64,000 bases of DNA from Hydractinia symbiolongicarpus. Taxonomy: Eukaryota > Cnidaria > Hydrozoa > Anthoathecata > Hydractiniidae. Below, piece by piece: positions 59,101-64,000 of this stretch. The notes under the pieces are model-generated. The model saw only the letters and a list, made by a program, of their open reading frames with translations, ran no database searches and was not told the origin of the DNA. The position numbers and the translations under genes are program-made. Position 1 is the first letter of the stretch. Each line of letters starts with the position of its first letter. The DNA is taken from assembly GCF_029227915.1 (NCBI RefSeq), contig NC_079876.1, positions 12,276,001 through 12,340,000 on the forward strand, written 5' to 3'.

Positions 59101-60630
59101 AACCTGAAGTGTTTGTTGATACGTTCAACATGTCAATCATCAAAAAGAAAGTGAAAGTGGTTGGCCAACAAGAAGAGTTTGAATCTAGAAGGTAATTACG
59201 ATTTTATTGTTAAAGCTGTTAAACTGTTTTGCACTCTCTGATGGAGCGTTCGGTGCTGTTAGACTGGATTGCTCAGAACAAGTAGTGCTTAGAACAACTA
59301 TGCGGTAATGAGCATGGTTGTACACGGCAAAAACAAATACCTGTCACTTCCTTACCATCAAACGATCAAAAATTATGTTTTATCTACTGTTGCTGCGCAC
59401 GTATTTCCGCTTTGGAGATTCACAAACACATAAACGATTTTCTTTGCTTTTTTTAGGTTATGGAAAGATGTAACAGTTAGCTTGCAAAAGAATCTGATCG
59501 AAAACGCCAGTGCTTCGAAACATAAGGTAAGTTAAAACTTCCATTTAACACGTGTCCATCCCATGGTAACGCCAAGTAACACGCATCTATCTTGTTATAA
59601 CGCCATGTTGCATCTGTTCATTTCATGATAACGCCATGTAATATATGTTGTCCCATGTCCACGCTATGTGATCCAATGGCAACACCATTCAAAACACGCC
59701 CATATCATAATAACGCCATGGAGTACGTGTCCACTTCGCAATAACGCCATGTAACATGTGTCTCTCATAAGAACGCCATTTAACACGTGTCGATCTTATT
59801 ATAACGCCACCTGCGACTCTGTTTGCATCTTTTGTTGTATCGGATCCACGGCCTATCTGACCGACATAATATTTGAATTTCTAGCTTGAGGAGAAGCAAC
59901 GCCAAGACGCGAGAGTAAGGAAAGAAACAAACACGAAATGGGTGACCAGGGTATGTAAAGTAATATACATGAAATTGAATAATATGTTCGAAAATATAAA
60001 TGTTCGATATTAGTGGATAAGTACGAGTTTTTGTAAATGCTAAGTATTTTCTATCTGGGAACAGAGGCAGTAAAGTCCGGTAGCGAAGAATTCTGTGTCA
60101 AAGAACAGTTATTCGACTCTAACTTGTAGACTCAAAAACGTGCTCATCTGTCTTTTGTACAGTCTCATTTAATTTTCTATGCTTAACCTCGCTACCAATA
60201 AAGACGAAATTACTAAAACGCTTGTACAGGGGGTTTTTTAAAACAGGAATTTACCATTCAAACTGGGCGTTGGGAAAGACTTAAAAATTCGAATTGTATT
60301 GTTTGATAATGATGTGTCACACTTAAAAGCTTTCCAAATCTGATTCCCATTTAAACACGTCTATCTCCATTTTATTTTTATCTATTTGTTACTTTTATCT
60401 ATTTATTTATTTTTTTTTATTTTTTTATTAACTTTTTTTTAATTATTTATTATTTTTATGTAGTTATTATTTTTATTTATTTTTTATTTTATTTTTTATC
60501 TATTTATTATATTTTATTTATTTAGTTATTCGATGAATGGGAAGAAGGAACGGAACACAAATATTTTTATAAATGGCCGTTGTATAAAAGACTTGGTTTA
60601 CCGAAACCTGGAGCCAGCGCTCAAAGATAA
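44114..60630 (+). CDS. OSBPL9: Oxysterol-binding protein-related protein 9 (ORP9) orthologue, 24 exons
   Basis: join(44114..44224, 50396..50446, 50775..50853, 51686..51864, 52004..52048, 52116..52145, 52229..52279, 52446..53014, 53629..53654, 53734..53781, 54050..54126, 54611..54696, 54810..54891, 55073..55168, 55451..55538, 56383..56493, 57114..57177, 57698..57794, 57877..57920, 58095..58176, 59100..59191, 59457..59526, 59885..59950, 60526..60630) encodes 782 residues; all junctions are GT/AG and in phase. A PH domain (about 4-97, [20 protein letters not shown]) is followed by a helical region, a low-complexity linker, a FFAT motif EFYDANE at 308-314 with an acidic lead (VAP/ER binding), and the ORD lipid-transfer domain (about 395-760). 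The ORD has [10 protein letters not shown] (483-492), the signature EQVSHHPP (532-539) and WTKSKFLG. It probably exchanges sterol or phosphatidylserine for PI4P at ER-Golgi contacts. Intron 1 carries a LINE; later introns hold Helitron-like and minisatellite repeats. Confidence 0.95.
45480..49070 (+). mobile_element. CR1/L2-like LINE with 5' tandem repeats, inserted in ORP9 intron 1
   Basis: The coding frame is preceded by about four imperfect repeats of 65-95 bp, each starting AATCAGGGCAGGC-GGCTTAT (about 45480-45775), and by a duplicated segment ending TTATCTTGCAGAGAAA (about 45800-45930). This arrangement suggests 5' UTR promoter monomers. The 3' end is abrupt: the conserved tail of the reverse transcriptase region breaks near 49010 into a short duplication of CGCAATCTGGGCAG, so the element is 3'-truncated or rearranged. 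The orientation is the same as the host gene. No target-site duplication was identified. Confidence 0.7.
46089..49070 (+). CDS. LINE ORF2-type protein: 2A-like peptide, PHD-like finger, AP endonuclease, reverse transcriptase
   Basis: 993 residues starting at the first ATG; the frame extends nine non-ATG codons upstream. A hydrophobic run and [10 protein letters not shown] (NPGP at residues 58-61) resemble 2A ribosome-skipping peptides, except that the usual Glu of DxExNPGP is Cys. A Cys/His finger follows ([20 protein letters not shown]; about 65-125). The endonuclease shows [38 protein letters not shown] and SDHNLV. The reverse transcriptase shows [40 protein letters not shown] and YADDT (823-827). 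The frame is open throughout, implying recent activity, but the C-terminal domain is cut short. Role: target-primed reverse transcription of its own RNA. Confidence 0.85.
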   Translation: MSRLDRSFFSISSLDACNRVSESQLTLQLKLMALSKLKPSRHKYFYFLILLSGDICLNPGPVKYPCSSCLKPVAKTHKALSCDKCGLWAHKKCERISDKKYQQFMKTPEDKLFFVCSPCLSRNLPFANEESFGDEIPDNINITIDENFDFEAIRNGKGLKMAHLNINGLSSKLDYVKLLLHQTKLDVFSICETKIDDTITDNDVKIDGYVCYRNDRNRRGGGVLIFVNENLDSHLLKHLYFENVESLWVKVCLKKTKPIYVCGVYRPPGGSDLQSTENLCTYFKQCFNKLPKEKEVFILGDFNCNMLSKYALSSKIKELCSTLFLKQHITEPTRVTENSSTLIDFILSNSSCISKTGVMDLGISDHNLVYVIRKFKRPKFEPKTCKVRSYKNFSKEAFLKDLRNLDWSYFNNYDDLDEACEKLNKNVKTVADKHAPFKTHRFSGRVEAWVTDELIIAIKERDFLKRKASKTKSIIDWEAFKQKRNQVIGLKNRLKNEYYNDVLQDFQKRPKQLWKTLKKLVPDKSGNTTSIKRVVQNDGTETSHPKEISNTFNSFFVSVGAKLASKFSSDTTNVNPPVSGHDFRWARIETKSVEKIISSLKLNKATGLDGIGSRLLKAGSSVLSIYLSSLFNKSLFTGYVPKCWKTKRVSPIFKSGNKTDPTNYRPISILPIPMKIFEKLVHEQMSHFISEHNFLNDRQSGFRKLFSTETAVVDVSDFILTELDQHNFVCAVLIDLKKAFDTVDHKILLKKLWCFGIRDAAFDWFESYLTGRMQLTLVNDTGSDLLHEDAFGVPQGSVLGPLLFLLYIDDLKSVINSNYHHLYADDTIIILSHKNLDTLVSQVELELSQVDLWLNNNKMTINTDKTETIFFGNHSQLKKVENKTINYMGIPLKRSEKVKYLGVTFDQKMQWEKHINDINRKILIKYSKIRTIASCLTPHTKNLLINALVMPYFHYCSSAWACATQGRLGKLEKRLKCRNLGSSQSGQNNGEFG
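50153..50193. repeat. Perfect 18-bp hairpin with 5-nt loop in ORP9 intron 1
   Basis: GATAATTACCCTAAATAA (50153-50170) and its exact inverse (50176-50193) enclose CGCAA. It lies about 200 bp before ORP9 exon 2. Confidence 0.75.
58677..58976 (+). mobile_element. Two tandem Helitron-like non-autonomous elements
   Basis: Copy 1 (58677-58851) starts TCTCTTTAATAATAGCCGTA and ends GGTTAACAGCTAG. Copy 2 (58852-58976) starts TCTCAATAATAATAGCCGTA and ends in the hairpin CCCGTG-GATTTTT-CACGGG, then TTAACGACTAG, followed by T. TC starts, a 3' hairpin 8-11 nt before CTAG and the absence of target duplication are Helitron features. A similar left end occurs at about 2458. Located in the ORP9 intron between 58176 and 59100. 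Confidence 0.5.
59544..59812. repeat. OSBPL9: Degenerate repeat of about 31 bp in ORP9 intron, about 8 copies
   Basis: Unit TAACGCCATGTAACACGTGT plus a variable CCATCTCATGA part, spaced 29-31 bp apart. It lies in the intron between exons 59457-59526 and 59885-59950. Confidence 0.65.
60361..60525. repeat. T-rich TTTA/TTTTTA low-complexity tract before the last ORP9 exon
   Basis: About 165 bp of TTTATTTATTTTT-type sequence leads into the TTTAG acceptor of the final ORP9 exon and acts as an unusually long polypyrimidine stretch. Confidence 0.7.
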
Positions 60631-61881
60631 CAATTTGGCACCGTAGATGACTTTTTATAGCTAACAATTTCGTTAGTAATATTTTTATTTTTTTCTCACC
60701 AACAAATTATTTTTCTCTGATTCCGTCTTCACCTTTTTTGAATGAATCTTCGGCTACCGTCAATTCGGTCATAGAAATGACTCCAGAACATTCGTGAACA
60801 TTACGAACTTGTGTTTTAAACTTGTCCATTTTTTTTAGTTAAGTTTAATTTTTATATAGTGTAAAACTAGCTTTAATTTGGAGTTGCGAAAAATTTACAA
60901 GAATTAGTATTTTTAATAAATCTTATATTTTGAGCACTTAGAGTTATAATTTTTTTTTATTCACTGTGCTTTATGAACTATAAAAGGCTTTGCAGGGCAT
61001 TGATTGATTGATGATTGGTTGGTAATAAGGTTAGGTTACCGTCACATTGTACGAGTTTTTTTCCTTTGATGCGTTATTTATATATCCACCATTATGTAAC
61101 TTTACATTGAAATCAAATAGTATTTTCTTTAGTATGATTGTTTTTTGTTGAAATTCTTTAAAGTAAGTAAGTAAGTAACAGGAAGTTTTAACGTCCTTGG
61201 GAAATGCATCCTAAGGATTGGCTGTTCCTCTCCTCGGACTGTAACTATGTTACATTACCGTCAAAGATACGATTAACATTGCTCTAACTTGCTTGCTTGC
61301 CACACAAGCCGGTTAGCGGAAAAGAAATTCGTTTAGCAGACACTTCAATGAGGTGCCATCTTGATTTTTTTTATCGAGATACGGCTAGATTTCATAACAT
61401 CACAGAGATTTATAGAGATTCATAGACAAACATTTTTTACATGCTTTAAATAAGAAGATTCTGTATAGTCAGATATTTGCAATTTAACGTGCATTGAAAC
61501 CTGATCGAGGTAGATTTACGAAAAGACTTGAGTGAGGTTTTACAATACTACACAAACATGAAACGATCTGACAGAAATCTATTGAAGTCGTAAAAGCCTC
61601 AACATCCCAGCACTTTTTTTTCGTTCCCCAGACCGGAAGTACAAATTACTGCGTCACGCCAGAATCCAATATAGCACCTTAATTTTGAAATCGTTTATCA
61701 TGAAATTAGCTTCTGCGTAAAAAAAATCATCTCACAAAGTCATTTGCGAAGGGTTATTAACGCGAGGAAATATTTTGTCAATTTTGTTTTCATTCATACT
61801 TTCAAAATTGTAACTGTCGTAATATTTATATACTAATAGTTATTAAAAGTTATTTTACTATGTCCACTGGAGAAGTATGAC
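60631..61881. other. ORP9 3' UTR and intergenic stretch to the GPCR gene
   Basis: The convergent 3' ends of ORP9 (plus) and the GPCR (minus) meet here. Contents are an AT-rich ORP9 3' UTR to about 60940 and a simple AAGT repeat near 61164-61180. I see no gene. Confidence 0.5.
60915..60920 (+). promoter_or_regulatory. OSBPL9: Poly(A) signal of the ORP9 gene
   Basis: An AATAAA stands 285 nt after the ORP9 stop at 60630, in a T-rich context; it is the first such hexamer I see on the plus strand downstream of the stop. Confidence 0.5.
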
Positions 61882-63393
61882 TTATGTGCGATAAACTTCG
61901 GTGTTTCCGTTTATCGTGCTGCCGTTATTCGGGAGTTCCTGAAGCACGAATACTTCCTCGCTACTTTCGACACCATTTTGAATGAGCTCATCTTTCGCAC
62001 TTCTGTCGCTGCTTCTACTTTTGTTTATATTCATTTTAAGTAACGGTTGTTTCAAGTTGTCTTGTTTATGAATCATTGACGTCGATTGAAAGACTTCATC
62101 GTCATCGTCGCTCAGTTGCTTTGGAAACGTCGGTGAATGATTTTTTATCGAAAATTGCTCCTCGCCATAATAAGTACCTGCGGTTACATTTGTCGCCGAT
62201 GAATCTGCAAGTTTGACGTCGACTTGTCTTTTATTATTGTGATTTAAATCTTCTGGATTACTTCTCTTTCGTGACGTCAGCAGATCTCGATTTGACGCGC
62301 TGCTACTGCGCGACCATCTTTTACTGCGGACTGAAAACGAAGTTGTTAAAGTGTTGCGAAATGTTTCCCATCGGTAATTTCGAACTCGTCGAATACAACA
62401 CGAACAAAATAGTTTCAACGTCGTACGTCGAAACGACGTGTGTAACTTGCTGTATATGATTGGATTAGCACAGTTGTTTGCCATTTGTATCGTCTGCAGA
62501 ATTGTGAAAATGCGAATGGTGAGACGAAAACTCATTTTGTGGTCACCGTACATGTACAAGAGATAAAAGACATTGATTGGAATAACACAAACGTAAAACA
62601 CAATAATTATCGTTATTAATAAATTCGCAGCTTTTCGATTGCGTTTTATACGCAGTCGCATTGCTTGTTGGTGGTGCACGAACAACTCGTTTCTTGCAGA
62701 CTTTCCCAACTCTATTATTATCAATGGGTAAATAATGGAAATCAAGACAATCGGAAGAAAGAGCTGGGCAAATAGGGCAATAAAAATGTGTTTTTCTCTT
62801 GTTTCTGCGCTACCAAAATCTCGACAGACGTGAATGTCGATTGGTTTGTCGTGATGAAGTTGAATTCTGTCGCCGACAAAATAACTGAACCCAACACCAC
62901 TGCTAATCAACCACGTAACAACGATTACAGTTACTATCGTGCAAAGTTCGGGCCGTTTACGTAGTGGCCATCTTACTATTACAAAGCGATCAATCGATAT
63001 AACAACTAACGTTAAAGCAGACACGGTAATACTCGTCATCGATAAAAACGATACAATTTTGCAACCAGTGTCCCCTATCGCGTGAAAACTATGTTCCATA
63101 TTCTCTAGCAACATTTTTCCTGGCACAATAATCGATCCAATCAAGTCTGAACAGGCTAAACTCACCATCAGCATTTCACACGTTTTTAGTTTGGACCATC
63201 GAGAACCAAAGACAAGCAAGACAAGAATATTACCCAGAATTCCAACAATAAAAATTAACGTGCAAAAGATAACTGTAAAGTACTTTAATAAAGTGTCGCT
63301 CTCCGGCGGAGAAGGTGTTGTCTCGTTCAAAGTAGTCGTGGTTGTTTCCACCGATGACATTGAATAGTTGATCAGTTGTGTTGCAAAAGCCAT
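61882..63393 (-). CDS. Class A (rhodopsin-like) G-protein-coupled receptor, single exon
   Basis: One open frame of 503 residues with seven hydrophobic segments from about residue 37 to 317. Family residues visible: GN55 in TM1, LACSD83 in TM2, Cys111 and Cys190 for the extracellular disulphide, D135-R136-F137 at the end of TM3 (DRY variant), W161 in TM4, FYVCVIP in TM6 with Cys-Val-Ile-Pro in place of CWxP, and NPIIY (310-314) in TM7. The short N-terminus is Thr/Ser-rich with N-glycosylation sites at N9 and N23. After TM7 come a Cys pair suited to palmitoylation and about 180 residues of Ser/Arg-rich cytoplasmic tail. This shape fits peptide receptors (galanin/NPFF/QRFP-like), but the ligand cannot be named. 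The gene is tail-to-tail with ORP9. Confidence 0.9.
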   Translation of the reverse strand: MAFATQLINYSMSSVETTTTTLNETTPSPPESDTLLKYFTVIFCTLIFIVGILGNILVLLVFGSRWSKLKTCEMLMVSLACSDLIGSIIVPGKMLLENMEHSFHAIGDTGCKIVSFLSMTSITVSALTLVVISIDRFVIVRWPLRKRPELCTIVTVIVVTWLISSGVGFSYFVGDRIQLHHDKPIDIHVCRDFGSAETREKHIFIALFAQLFLPIVLISIIYPLIIIELGKSARNELFVHHQQAMRLRIKRNRKAANLLITIIIVFYVCVIPINVFYLLYMYGDHKMSFRLTIRIFTILQTIQMANNCANPIIYSKLHTSFRRTTLKLFCSCCIRRVRNYRWETFRNTLTTSFSVRSKRWSRSSSASNRDLLTSRKRSNPEDLNHNNKRQVDVKLADSSATNVTAGTYYGEEQFSIKNHSPTFPKQLSDDDDEVFQSTSMIHKQDNLKQPLLKMNINKSRSSDRSAKDELIQNGVESSEEVFVLQELPNNGSTINGNTEVYRT

Positions 63394-64000
63394 AATGGTG
63401 CATCAACAGCGCAGCTCGTTTTTTATTTCTAAATGAAAGAAATTACACGTTTAAATACTCGTGTTTTTCATATGAACTTTTCAAACTGCTTCACTCGAAA
63501 CTACTAAATTTACTGTTTCCATTGGGTACGGAAAATGATATAATGGTAGATACAGCAAAGACGTCATCTTATGACGTATACATTTTAAAGTTAGCAAGTA
63601 AACCGTAATGTGAGGACATTAATATTTACTTGTTTAAGCTTCACTGCATGGAAAGAATTATGCCTTGTTTACTCAATTCAATAACAAAGAAAGTCATTCT
63701 AGTAAGCGAGCAAAAGGGAAAATTTTACTATCCTTTAAAACCGATATAGAATAAATAAAAAATACAAATAAAAAATATAAAAAAAAAGAAATAGACAAAA
63801 AACTAATGACACAAGCTTGCATAAACCTCGTACCCAGGGCTAAATATTTTATCCTGAAAAAAAAAGGATCGTAGCAAATCCTTCTTATGAACTTTATATA
63901 TATATACCATGTTATATATATATAACATGGTATATATATGCCATATTTGGGACGACTCCATGTTTAGGAGGACACCATGTTTGGGAGGACATCATGTTTG
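63394..64000. other. Upstream region of the GPCR gene, with palindrome and short tandem repeat at the window end
   Basis: It contains the GPCR 5' region, a half copy of the CTCG foldback family near 63827, an AT palindrome centred at 63918/63919 (TACCATGTTATATA and its inverse), and from about 63953 a 17-18-bp repeat of GGAGGACACCATGTTT running off the window. I see no gene. Confidence 0.5.

Overview
This is a eukaryotic, AT-rich, intron-rich animal window. Orthologues of conserved metazoan genes (RUVBL1, PNKP, ORP9), a class A GPCR, a large load of degenerate DNA transposons and LINEs, and an NLR-like death-fold/ankyrin gene of the sort expanded in cnidarians together suggest a cnidarian, perhaps a hydrozoan. 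That placement is inference; nothing here fixes the species.

Layout. Positions 1-9126 hold no gene I can support: dispersed repeats, a 3-copy tandem repeat (about 3912-4312), a broken hAT transposase tail (6779-7110, minus), a tRNA-like palindrome (7277-7358) and an OTU-like fragment (about 7459-7650, minus). Positions 9127-23508 (plus) hold the most interesting gene: ten exons that join in frame at consensus splice sites, encoding two putative death-fold domains, two microexons, a beta-rich segment, an SF1/Schlafen-group-3-like P-loop NTPase, a fibronectin III domain and ankyrin repeats. The first exon was not found. Its introns carry a Harbinger remnant, a foldback element, MITEs and recent tandem duplications. 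Positions 23509-29950 are repeat-rich and gene-poor. PNKP (29953-32535, minus, no FHA domain) lies downstream of RUVBL1 (33322-42676, minus, two coding exons separated by an 8-kb intron). That intron contains a hAT-type MITE, an RTE-type LINE fragment and a Kolobok-type transposon with THAP and P2X7-like zinc remnants. RUVBL1 is divergent from an ORP9 (OSBPL9) orthologue (44114-60630, plus) that I could reconstruct as 24 exons and 782 residues. Its 6.2-kb first intron holds a nearly full-length CR1/L2-like LINE with a 2A-like peptide. A single-exon rhodopsin-class GPCR (61882-63393, minus) closes the window.

How the genes relate. The housekeeping genes act in different compartments (chromatin remodelling, DNA end repair, lipid transfer at ER contacts), and their adjacency shows no common pathway. 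The death-fold/NTPase/FN3/ANK gene stands alone and has the modular logic of an innate immune receptor: signalling fold, nucleotide-driven switch, then recognition or scaffold repeats. It is the best candidate for an undescribed system in the window.
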